This document shows, piece after piece, positions 25,781-32,970 of a stretch of 64,000 nt of DNA; position 1 is the stretch's first letter, and each line of letters begins with the position of its first letter. The stretch comes from Rhodospirillaceae bacterium (GTDB taxonomy: Bacteria; Pseudomonadota; Alphaproteobacteria; GCA-2731375), in the NCBI GenBank assembly GCA_018701215.1, contig JABIWH010000056.1, positions 62,001-126,000 of the forward strand. The letters run 5' to 3'. The position numbers and the translations under genes are program-made. The notes under the pieces were generated by a model that was given only the letters and a program-made list of their open reading frames with translations, was not told the DNA's origin and did no database searches.

Positions 25781-26800
25781 TTGGTGGCGGACGTAATACA
25801 GTTGGAAGGGGCTACGCCCCGGCGGCCTTCGATGGAACCGTTAATGCAATTGGTTGGCGACGATCTGATCAAGGTCAACCATACCATCCTGGACCGCATG
25901 CACAGCCGGGCGCCGTTGATCCCGCAATTGGCGGGTCATATCATCGCTTCGGGCGGCAAGCGCCTGCGCCCCATGTTGACCCTGGCCAGCACGCGTCTGT
26001 GCGGCTACACGGGCGAGCGTCAGATCGGCCTGGCGGCGGCGGTGGAATTTATCCATACCGCATCCCTGCTGCATGATGACGTGGTCGATGAAAGCGACCT
26101 GCGCCGGGGCGATGCCACCGCCAATGTGCTGTGGGGCAATCAACCCAGCGTCCTGGTTGGTGATTTTCTGTTCTCCCGCGCCTTTCAGATCATGGTCGCC
26201 GATGGCAGCCTGGAAGTGCTGCGCGTCCTCGCCAATGCCTCCGCCATCATCTCGGAAGGTGAGGTGATGCAGCTGGAAACCTTGAATAACGTTGAAATAC
26301 CCGAGGAAAAGTACCTCGAAGTCGTGGCCGCCAAGACCGCCGCGCTGTTCGCCGCCGCCTGCCGCATTGGCGCCGTTATCGCCGGCCGCGGCGCGGTCGA
26401 GGAAGACGCTTTGGAGGCCTTTGGCCGCAACCTTGGCATTGCCTTTCAACTGGTTGACGACACCCTGGATTATTCCGCGCAACAGGCCACCTTGGGCAAG
26501 ACCGTGGGCGATGATTTTCGCGAGGGCAAGGTGACCCTGCCGGTGCTGCTGGCCTATCGCCGGGGTGACGAGGTAGAGCGCGCCTTTTGGGTCCGCTGCA
26601 TTGGAGACGGCGAGCAAAAGGACGGCGATCTGGAGCACGCCATGGAATTGTTGCAACGCAATGATGCGCTGCAGGATTCCATCGAACGGGCCCGCCACTA
26701 CGGCGCCATGGCCCGCGACGGTTTGGGCATCTTCCCCGACGGCGAAGCCAAGCGTGCCCTGGTGGACGTTGTCGATTTCTGTATCGAACGGGCCTATTAG
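25781..26800 (+). CDS. ispB: Polyprenyl (octaprenyl-type) diphosphate synthase
   Basis: This trans-prenyltransferase extends farnesyl diphosphate with isopentenyl units to make the ubiquinone side chain. The 339-residue product has both aspartate-rich motifs: LLHDDVVDESDLRRG (residues 97-110, first D-D-x-x-D) and LVDDTLDYS (about residue 225, second). Substrate-binding GGKRLRPML is also present. The chain length (octa-, nona- or deca-prenyl) cannot be read reliably. The start is TTG 25781 or GTG 25784 after GAGGGACG; no ATG fits. It is followed by a tRNA-Pro gene about 175 bases on. Confidence 0.93.
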   Translation: MVADVIQLEGATPRRPSMEPLMQLVGDDLIKVNHTILDRMHSRAPLIPQLAGHIIASGGKRLRPMLTLASTRLCGYTGERQIGLAAAVEFIHTASLLHDDVVDESDLRRGDATANVLWGNQPSVLVGDFLFSRAFQIMVADGSLEVLRVLANASAIISEGEVMQLETLNNVEIPEEKYLEVVAAKTAALFAAACRIGAVIAGRGAVEEDALEAFGRNLGIAFQLVDDTLDYSAQQATLGKTVGDDFREGKVTLPVLLAYRRGDEVERAFWVRCIGDGEQKDGDLEHAMELLQRNDALQDSIERARHYGAMARDGLGIFPDGEAKRALVDVVDFCIERAY

Positions 26801-26976
26801 CTCTTGTTGTTCACGCCGCGCGCCAAAGCGCGCCACGCCCCAATAAGGAACGGGGCGGCGGCGCACTAGCGCCGGGCCGCCGTCGCGGCCCTAAATCTTA
26901 AATCGATATCTTGCCGCGCCTCGCCATGGGCGCTATAAGCACGCGGTCCGCTGTGAAGAGCGGCGGGCAAACGTGC

Positions 26977-27053
26977 CGGAGTGTAGCTCAGCCTGGTAGA
27001 GCACCGTCTTCGGGAGGCGGGGGTCGGAGGTTCAAATCCTCTCACTCCGACCA
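26977..27053 (+). tRNA. tRNA-Pro(CGG)
   Basis: The sequence folds as a full cloverleaf of 77 bases including an encoded CCA. The acceptor stem CGGAGTG pairs with CACTCCG, the D-arm is GTAGCTCAGCCTGGTAGAGC, and the anticodon stem CCGTC/GGCGG (one mismatch-tolerant pair) encloses TTCGGGA, so the anticodon is CGG. The T-arm has GGTTCAAATCC. The C1 acceptor start and CGG anticodon identify proline. Confidence 0.97.
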
Positions 27054-27088
27054 TTGATAGAAGAGCAATAATACCAAGCATCAAAATG

Positions 27089-27119
27089 CCCTTCCGCGTC
27101 CCACGCGGAAGGGTTTTTT
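27089..27119 (+). terminator. Rho-independent terminator after tRNA-Pro
   Basis: An 11-bp stem, CCCTTCCGCGT paired with ACGCGGAAGGG, closes a three-base loop and is followed by six T residues. It lies 36 bases after the tRNA and ends at the stop of the convergent minus-strand gene, so it terminates the tRNA transcript and separates the two. Confidence 0.9.
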
Positions 27120-27120
27120 C

Positions 27121-27339
27121 TTAGCGATAGGCATCCTTGATCATTTCGTGGCGCGCGTGATCGGCGGGCGTTTCTTCCAGCACTTCGTAATATTCCAAGG
27201 TTTTCGCCGCCTCGGCGCCAAAGCCCAGCTTTTCCAGGGCGTCCGCCACGTCCATGCCCCGCCCCTCGCTGCTCACGCCGTCGGGCCAATGAAAACGGTA
27301 AAATGTTGTGGGTTCGGGCATCCGAAATGTCCTGCTCAT
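27121..27339 (-). CDS. Conserved hypothetical protein (72 aa)
   Basis: This short acidic soluble protein (EPTTFYRFHWPDGVSSEGRG, then DVADALEKLGFGAEAAKTL) has no motif I recognise. The start at 27339 overlaps the VOC gene stop as ATGA. An ATG six codons later (27321), preceded by AGGA at good spacing, is an equally good start. The coupling to the VOC gene and its codon use support a real gene. Confidence 0.65.
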   Translation of the reverse strand: MSRTFRMPEPTTFYRFHWPDGVSSEGRGMDVADALEKLGFGAEAAKTLEYYEVLEETPADHARHEMIKDAYR

Positions 27340-27761
27340 ACCGACCTAGAGACGGCCTCGTAGCCATCACCGGCGAATTCAATCAAATCGAAGCCATTGC
27401 CAAACGGGTCAGCCATATTGGCGATGCGGCCATATTCACGTTCTTTGATGGCTTGATCCCGTGTGGCGCCAAAATCAAGCAACCGTTTGACCATTTCGTC
27501 AAGTGAGGTTACGACGAAATCAAGATGCACTGGCGTCCAGTGCCGCTCAAAGCTGCGTGTTGCACTTGTGCTTCCCAGGTCCGCCGTTTCCGGCCGATTT
27601 CCAAGTAGATAGATCGGCGTGCCGGCGCCTTGCAACTCGACCCAGCGTGGACTCAATTGCCTCTTCAGGGATAGGCCAAGTCCGTCACAGTAGAAATTCA
27701 TTCCGAGCGCGAGTTCGGAAACCTCTATGTATGCGTGAATTCCGACTATAGACGCGCACAT
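27336..27761 (-). CDS. VOC family protein (glyoxalase-like)
   Basis: This 141-residue vicinal-oxygen-chelate protein has two repeated modules. Candidate metal ligands are His in SIVGIHAYIEV, His in HWTPVHLDFVV and Glu in FGNGFDLIEFAG. The start chosen at 27761 has GGAG eight bases upstream; a long open extension beyond it overlaps the GFA gene and is unlike the family. It overlaps the small downstream gene by ATGA and lies 28 bases after the GFA gene. The substrate is unknown. Confidence 0.82.
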   Translation of the reverse strand: MCASIVGIHAYIEVSELALGMNFYCDGLGLSLKRQLSPRWVELQGAGTPIYLLGNRPETADLGSTSATRSFERHWTPVHLDFVVTSLDEMVKRLLDFGATRDQAIKEREYGRIANMADPFGNGFDLIEFAGDGYEAVSRSV

Positions 27762-27789
27762 TGGCGTTCTCCATTCGGGTATGAATCCG

Positions 27790-28209
27790 TCACCACCAAT
27801 CCGGCATTTCCGAATATTTTGGCAGTTTGTCGTTCGCAGTTGTCCATTCCGCTCGAGAGTCCCAAAAGATGTGGCCTTGCAATTCATGGCGGGGAACCTC
27901 TTCCAGAGACCCGGCTGGGACGACGATCTCTCGTCCACTACGGGTGTGGTGCGGAAGGGGCGAGCCGCAGTTTCGGCAAAATGTTGTTGAGAAGCTAGCC
28001 GCCGTTGGCAGATCGTATCGGACGACAAAGTCCCGTCCTGATGTCCATTCGAAATGATCCGGGGAGACATAGAGGTTGGTCGCATACCCAGTGCCGGTAG
28101 CCTTGCGGCAACGGGAACAATGGCAATGGGCAAATCTGAGAAAGGGTGCCCTTACCTGGTATTCGACATCTCCGCATAGACAACTGCCGTTGAGGATATC
28201 GCCCACCAT
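27790..28209 (-). CDS. GFA family protein (glutathione-dependent formaldehyde-activating type)
   Basis: This 139-residue zinc protein has the GFA pattern of cysteine ligands: GSCLCGDVEYQV (Cys10, Cys12), AHCHCSRCRKATGTGYATN (Cys29, Cys31, Cys34) and TTFCRNCGSPLPHHT. Most members are uncharacterised, and true glutathione/formaldehyde activity is rare in the family. It ends in EMPDWW. It lies four bases after the cca gene and probably belongs to the same minus-strand transcript as the VOC gene downstream. Confidence 0.9.
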   Translation of the reverse strand: MVGDILNGSCLCGDVEYQVRAPFLRFAHCHCSRCRKATGTGYATNLYVSPDHFEWTSGRDFVVRYDLPTAASFSTTFCRNCGSPLPHHTRSGREIVVPAGSLEEVPRHELQGHIFWDSRAEWTTANDKLPKYSEMPDWW

Positions 28210-28213
28210 TGTC

Positions 28214-29380
28214 TTATCCTTTGTCCATTTTTAAATCTGTCAACGCGGCCAGTAACTCATCCCGGCTGGCGGCAAAATCGTTTGCACGCCATTCATCTTC
28301 CAGCGACCGTAATATATTGCCTATCTCCGGACCGGCATGCATGCCCAGGGCCAGGGCATCGCTGCCTTTGAGGGGGAAGGGTGGCGGGGTTGCCTCGTCG
28401 ATGCGCGGGAGAAGCTCCGGCACGCCCTGCTGCAAGGCGAGATCGCTGATTTGGTTGGCGCCGTGGTCGTAGAGCAGTTGGCGCAGGGCGGGGCGCGCGA
28501 TCTCCGGGCTCAATTTTGCAGGCGGGTCTATCAGGAAGTTCAGGCGGCTGGCTTGCTGCTTGGAGAGGCGCAGGCGTTTGGCGATGGCTGCTGCCCCGGC
28601 GGAGGCAATGGCGGACAGGCGGCGCAGGGGGTCGTTGTCGGATCGGGCCAGACCGTCCAGGTCGAAGCCGTCGGGCAGGATCTGGCTCAAAACACCGGCC
28701 TCGGCCATGAGTTGCAGGCTGGGCAGGGGGTTGGCGGCGGCCAATAGCTTGAAAACTTCGGCGCTGACCCGCTCGCCACTCAGGCCCGCGATGCCCGGTG
28801 CGGCGGCGGCGCAGGCGGCAAGAGCCGCCGCATCCGGCCCGCCCCGTCCGTATAGCGCGAAAAAGCGGAAAAACCGTAGGATGCGCAGCTTGTCCTCGGT
28901 AATCCGTTGCGCCGCATCGCCCACGAAACGTACCAAACCCGCCGCCAGATCCGCCTGGCCGCCAACAGGGTCGTACAGCTGGCCGTCCCTGTCCGTATAA
29001 ATGGCGTTGATGGTGAAATCCCGGCGCGCGGCGTCCAATTGCCAATCGTCCGTGAAGGCAACCCTGGCGTGGCGGCCAAAAGTTTCCACGTCCACCCGCA
29101 AGGTGGTGATTTCGAAATGCTGGCCCTTGGCCAGGGCCGTGATTGTGCCGTGTTTCAGGCCTGTGGGTATGACCTTGATGGCGGCCGCTTCCAGCAGGCG
29201 CATGCTGTCCTCGGGCAATTGGTCGATAGCAATATCAAGATCCGTGCTGGCGCGGCCCAACAGGCCATCGCGGACACAACCGCCGACAAAACGCGGTGTC
29301 GCGCCATCGTTTGCAAGGGCGCCCAGCACCAACCTGCTGGACGCTGCCGTTAACCAGGGTTGCTGGGTCAGGTGCGTCAT
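28214..29380 (-). CDS. cca: CCA tRNA nucleotidyltransferase / poly(A) polymerase family
   Basis: This 388-residue enzyme adds or repairs the 3' CCA of tRNAs. The head domain has FVGGCVRDGLLGRASTDLD with the catalytic DLDIAID aspartates, and the RRDFTINAIY motif follows. Neck residues include EDKLRILRFFRFFA. The body and tail are helical. It lies in a minus-strand run from DUF1285 through Nudix and DUF6111 to cca, an arrangement common in Alphaproteobacteria. CCA is encoded in the nearby tRNA-Pro, so repair is probably the main job. Confidence 0.93.
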   Translation of the reverse strand: MTHLTQQPWLTAASSRLVLGALANDGATPRFVGGCVRDGLLGRASTDLDIAIDQLPEDSMRLLEAAAIKVIPTGLKHGTITALAKGQHFEITTLRVDVETFGRHARVAFTDDWQLDAARRDFTINAIYTDRDGQLYDPVGGQADLAAGLVRFVGDAAQRITEDKLRILRFFRFFALYGRGGPDAAALAACAAAAPGIAGLSGERVSAEVFKLLAAANPLPSLQLMAEAGVLSQILPDGFDLDGLARSDNDPLRRLSAIASAGAAAIAKRLRLSKQQASRLNFLIDPPAKLSPEIARPALRQLLYDHGANQISDLALQQGVPELLPRIDEATPPPFPLKGSDALALGMHAGPEIGNILRSLEDEWRANDFAASRDELLAALTDLKMDKG

Positions 29381-29388
29381 GGTGTTTG

Positions 29389-29652
29389 CTAGTCGAACTT
29401 GCCGGGCACGATCTTACCGTCCTGGACGTTGGGTGCGGTATAGACGCCGCCCGCCGGATCGCCGGTGAAATACCAGACCGCGATCAACGAAGCCACCAAT
29501 AAGCCCAAGCCGGCGGCGAACAGCCAGAACCAGGGCGCCTCGTCAAACGCCTGGCCCTTTTCACGCGCCCGCCGGGTTGCGTAGAGATACAGGCCATAGG
29601 CGATGAAGGGCAGGAGAAACGGCACCAAATGATAAAGAATGTTGCGTAGCAT
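29389..29652 (-). CDS. DUF6111 family small membrane protein
   Basis: This 87-residue protein has two membrane helices (LYHLVPFLLPFIAYGLYLYA and WFWLFAAGLGLLVASLIAVW) joined by a short charged loop and ends in a polar C-terminus (YTAPNVQDGKIVPGKFD). It matches the DUF6111 pattern found between the Nudix and cca genes in Alphaproteobacteria. The function is unknown. Confidence 0.82.
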   Translation of the reverse strand: MLRNILYHLVPFLLPFIAYGLYLYATRRAREKGQAFDEAPWFWLFAAGLGLLVASLIAVWYFTGDPAGGVYTAPNVQDGKIVPGKFD

Positions 29653-29671
29653 GTTTTAAGGCCCGTCGCGC

Positions 29672-30298
29672 TCAGAGCAGATCGTGGACGCGCCGGTACA
29701 GGTTCATCAACATCCCCGCCGTCGCACCCCAGATATAAAATTCGCCGTACGGCATGGCGTAATATTGCCGCTGATGGCCGTTGTAGTCCCGGCTGTGGCG
29801 TTGATGATTTTTCGGGTCGAAGAGAAAATCCAACGGTACCTCAAAAACATCCGCAACCTCGAAATCATCCACGTTCAGATCAAAACCCAGGCGCACGAAA
29901 CCAACCACCGGGGTAATATGGAAACCCGTTCCGGTTTCGTAATTATCCAGGTAACCGGCCACTTCTACGTAGGCGCGGTCCAGGCCGATTTCCTCTTCGG
30001 TTTCGCGCAGGGCGGTATCGATCACGTCCAGGTCGTCTTCCTCCACCCGGCCGCCGGGAAAGCTGACCTGGCCGGCGTGATGATGCAGATGGTCCGTGCG
30101 CTTGGTCAATAATACAGTCAGGCCGCTGTTATGCTCGACCAAGGGAACCAGCACGGCGGCCGGCTTTAGGCGCTCGTCCGGGTCAACCCAGTCCTGCATG
30201 AAGGGATTTAGGTCATGGTCGCCGGTGGAGGGGCGCAGATCATCATGCGCGCGGGAATCCACCATGGGGCGAAGTTTTGATACTATGCGGTCGCGCAA
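29672..30298 (-). CDS. Nudix hydrolase, CoA pyrophosphatase type
   Basis: The 208-residue protein has the extended CoA-pyrophosphatase signature LLTKRTDHLHHHAGQVSFPG running into the Nudix box (GG-x5-E-x7-R-E-x2-E-E-x-G, here ETEEEIGLD). The family hydrolyses CoA and its derivatives to 4'-phosphopantetheine compounds and ADP. No ATG fits. TTG at 30298 has a strong GAGGAG ribosome site eight bases upstream and is used. The frame is open back to the DUF1285 stop, but that stretch has no start codon. Confidence 0.9.
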   Translation of the reverse strand: MRDRIVSKLRPMVDSRAHDDLRPSTGDHDLNPFMQDWVDPDERLKPAAVLVPLVEHNSGLTVLLTKRTDHLHHHAGQVSFPGGRVEEDDLDVIDTALRETEEEIGLDRAYVEVAGYLDNYETGTGFHITPVVGFVRLGFDLNVDDFEVADVFEVPLDFLFDPKNHQRHSRDYNGHQRQYYAMPYGEFYIWGATAGMLMNLYRRVHDLL

Positions 30299-30337
30299 CT
30301 GCGGCTCCTCACCAAATTCAAAAATACGCTTCGTGAT

Positions 30338-30895
30338 CTAAATCCTGCCTGGATCGCCGATCGGAAAGAACACGCCGGCACTCCAGATGCCAAAGCGGGT
30401 CTCGCCATCGTGGCTCTCCTCCACGGCCAAATCGACCAGATCATAGAATGTCGCACGGTTGATCAATGCTTCCAAGCGCCCACGTATATGCACATAGGGC
30501 GAGGGCTCTTCCGTTTCAGGGTTAATCTCCATCCGCAGTGGGTGATCAGGGCCCGCCATGACCTCGTCATCCACATTGGTGCGGAAGGTCAGGATCTGTT
30601 CGTTTCCGGTTCCATTCACCGTCATGGCGACGGCGTGAAAGGGCGCGTCCTCGACCGTAATGGCGAATTTTTCCACCGGGGTGACCAGATAATAGCGCCC
30701 GTCCGCATCATGGCGCAGGATCGAGGCAAACATCTTGACCATCCGATGACGCTTTATGGGCGAGCCCAGGTAATGCCAGGTGCCATCGCGGGAGATACGC
30801 ATATCCAGATCGCCGGAAAAATCCGGATGCCACGATTCCACCGGCGGCAGCTTGCCCTTTGGCAATTGCGCGGCGATGGCCTGAATATCCAGCAT
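30338..30895 (-). CDS. DUF1285 family protein
   Basis: This 185-residue soluble protein matches DUF1285: RISRDGTWHYLGSPIKRHRMVKMF in the first half (seen in part as DGTWHYLGSPIKR), YYLVTPVEKFAITVEDAPF, and the C-terminal RATFYDLVDLAVEE and FGIWSAGVFFPIG. The function is unknown. ATG 30895 with GGAAAAG upstream is preferred over GTG 30907. It is divergent from the MoxR gene; the intervening bases hold the promoters of both operons. Confidence 0.88.
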   Translation of the reverse strand: MLDIQAIAAQLPKGKLPPVESWHPDFSGDLDMRISRDGTWHYLGSPIKRHRMVKMFASILRHDADGRYYLVTPVEKFAITVEDAPFHAVAMTVNGTGNEQILTFRTNVDDEVMAGPDHPLRMEINPETEEPSPYVHIRGRLEALINRATFYDLVDLAVEESHDGETRFGIWSAGVFFPIGDPGRI

Positions 30896-31011
30896 CTGCT
30901 TTTCCACGTGGTGACCTTGTTCGGCTAGCCCGGTTCAGCTGGCCCTACGCTCTCGTAAACGTTACCTTACGGCTAGATCATAGTTGAGAACTCTTCAATA
31001 TAGTGGACAAC

Positions 31012-32010
31012 ATGGCATTCGTCAGCGAAACCGATAAAAAATTGATCGCCGAGGCCGAGGCGGCCGTCGAAAAAATCGCCAAAATACGGCAGATGATCGG
31101 TCGGGTTATCTTCGGCCAGGAAGAGGTGATCGATGAAACCCTGATCACCCTGCTGGCCGGCGGTCATGCTCTATTGATCGGCGTGCCCGGTCTGGCCAAA
31201 ACGCGTCTGGTGGAAACCTTGGGCACGGTCCTTGGTCTGGCGGAGAAACGGGTGCAGTTCACGCCGGATTTGATGCCTGCTGATATTCTCGGTTCCGAAG
31301 TGTTGGAGGAGGCGGACAGCGGCAAGCGCAGCTTTCGCTTTCTGCCCGGCCCGGTGTTCTGCCAGCTTTTAATGGCGGACGAGATCAACCGGGCCAGCCC
31401 ACGCACCCAATCGGCTCTGTTGCAGGCTATGCAGGAACAATTCATCACCATTGCCGGGCAGCACCATCCCCTGCCGCAGCCGTTTCATGTGCTGGCGACG
31501 CAAAACCCCTTGGAGCAGGAGGGCACTTATCCCCTGCCCGAGGCGCAATTGGACCGCTTCCTGCTACAGATCGACGTGGATTATCCCGATCGCGAGGCCG
31601 AGCGGCGCATGTTGATCGCCACCACCGGGGGCGAGGAAGCCACGATCGAGGCGGTGATCGATGGCCAGGGGTTACGCACCATTCAGGATCTGATCCGCCA
31701 CATTCCCGTGGGCGACAGCGTGGTCGAGGCAATCCTGACCCTGGTGCGCAATGGCCGCCCGGAAGAGAGCTCCCTGCCCGATATTCGCGAACAGGTCGCC
31801 TGGGGCCCCGGCCCACGGGCCAGTCAGGCGATGATGCTGGCGGTCCGCGCCCGCGCCTTGCTGGACGGCCGGCTGGCGCCCTCCGTTGATGATGTACTGG
31901 CCCTGGCCCGCCCGGTGCTACGCCACCGCATGGCGCTGACATTTGCTGCCCGCGCCGATGGCGTCACGCTTTCACAGGTCATTGGCCGCCTGTCCGAACC
32001 CTTGGCATAA
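31012..32010 (+). CDS. MoxR family AAA+ ATPase
   Basis: This 332-residue MoxR-type chaperone ATPase has Walker A GVPGLAKTRLVETLG, Walker B LLMADEINRASPRTQSALLQ, sensor-1 FHVLATQNPLEQEGTYPLPE and the AQLDRFLL arginine-finger region. MoxR proteins remodel or insert cofactors into VWA-domain partners. The gene heads a four-gene operon with a DUF58 protein and two large membrane proteins, the standard alphaproteobacterial setting. A GTG at 31003 is an alternative start. Confidence 0.93.
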   Translation: MAFVSETDKKLIAEAEAAVEKIAKIRQMIGRVIFGQEEVIDETLITLLAGGHALLIGVPGLAKTRLVETLGTVLGLAEKRVQFTPDLMPADILGSEVLEEADSGKRSFRFLPGPVFCQLLMADEINRASPRTQSALLQAMQEQFITIAGQHHPLPQPFHVLATQNPLEQEGTYPLPEAQLDRFLLQIDVDYPDREAERRMLIATTGGEEATIEAVIDGQGLRTIQDLIRHIPVGDSVVEAILTLVRNGRPEESSLPDIREQVAWGPGPRASQAMMLAVRARALLDGRLAPSVDDVLALARPVLRHRMALTFAARADGVTLSQVIGRLSEPLA

Positions 32011-32016
32011 GCCGCG

Positions 32017-32967
32017 ATGTCGCCGGCCGCTGCAAATAGGATTGGCGCAAGGGCGGAACAGCTGGCTGCTACTTTGCCGGCTCTGTTGGTCGCGGCGGAA
32101 CGGGTTGCGGCAACCGTTGTTCAAGGCGTTCATGGCCGGCGCCGGGTGGGTATTGGCGAGACCTTTTGGCAATACCGCCGCTATCAGGGCGGCGATAGCG
32201 CCACGGCCATTGACTGGCGGCAATCCGCCAAGAGCCAGAAAACCTTCGTACGGGAGAATGAGTGGGAAGCGGCGCAAAGCGTTTGGCTCTGGCGGGACGG
32301 CTCCGCCTCCATGGACTACCAATCGGCGTCCAGTACATCATCCGGTACATCATCCGGCAATGCGACGGCATCTGAACGCAAGCAGGACCGGGCCGATCTG
32401 TTGTTGCTGGCACTGGCATCGTTGTTGCTGCGCGGCGGCGAACATGTGGGCCTTTACGGCCAGGACAACATCGCCACGGGGGGCCGCGCCACCCTGAACC
32501 GTCTGGGCGCGCATTTGCTGGACCCGCATACCGGCGAAATTGGCCTGCCAGAGCCGGGACGGCTGCCGCGGTTAGCCCAATTGGTTCTGTTCAGTGACTT
32601 TCTCGCACCCCTTGAGGAAATCGAGCGAACGGTCAAACGTTTCGCCAACCAGGGTGCCCGCGGCCATTTGCTGCAGATCCTGGATGGCGCGGAAGAGGAT
32701 TTGCCGTTTCAGGGCCGCACGGAATTCGAAGGCCTGGAGGGCGAGGGCAAGGTTCTGATCGGCCGGGTGGAAAGCCTGCGCGATGAATACCGCCTGCGCA
32801 TGGCGCTGCAACGCGAAGGCCTCAATGATATTGCGCGGCGGGCCGGTTGGGGTTTCACCGCCCATCGTACGGACCGCTCGCCGCAAACCGCCCTGCTGGC
32901 GCTGTACAGCGCCTTGAGTGGCGACTTGGACCGCCCTGCCGGCCTAACCAGCCAAGCCAAATTGTAG
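32017..32967 (+). CDS. DUF58 domain-containing protein
   Basis: The 316-residue protein is a DUF58 (VWA-like) partner of MoxR. The diagnostic segment GRRRVGIGETFWQYRRYQGG lies about 40 residues in, followed by AIDWRQSAKSQKTFVREN and LWRDGSASMDY, the MIDAS-like D-x-S-x-S of a VWA fold. A serine/threonine-rich insert after it comes from a short tandem duplication (about 32335-32360). It begins six bases after moxR and ends three bases before the next gene. Confidence 0.88.
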   Translation: MSPAAANRIGARAEQLAATLPALLVAAERVAATVVQGVHGRRRVGIGETFWQYRRYQGGDSATAIDWRQSAKSQKTFVRENEWEAAQSVWLWRDGSASMDYQSASSTSSGTSSGNATASERKQDRADLLLLALASLLLRGGEHVGLYGQDNIATGGRATLNRLGAHLLDPHTGEIGLPEPGRLPRLAQLVLFSDFLAPLEEIERTVKRFANQGARGHLLQILDGAEEDLPFQGRTEFEGLEGEGKVLIGRVESLRDEYRLRMALQREGLNDIARRAGWGFTAHRTDRSPQTALLALYSALSGDLDRPAGLTSQAKL

Positions 32968-32970
32968 CGC

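Noticed and set aside
30296..30340. In-frame TAG between DUF1285 and the Nudix gene, which could suggest a pyrrolysine or readthrough fusion
   Set aside because: The two are separate known families of normal length, and the Nudix TTG start has its own strong GAGGAG ribosome site.
32333..32360. Short direct repeats as a CRISPR array
   Set aside because: The units are 12 bases, contiguous without spacers and in frame inside the DUF58 gene.
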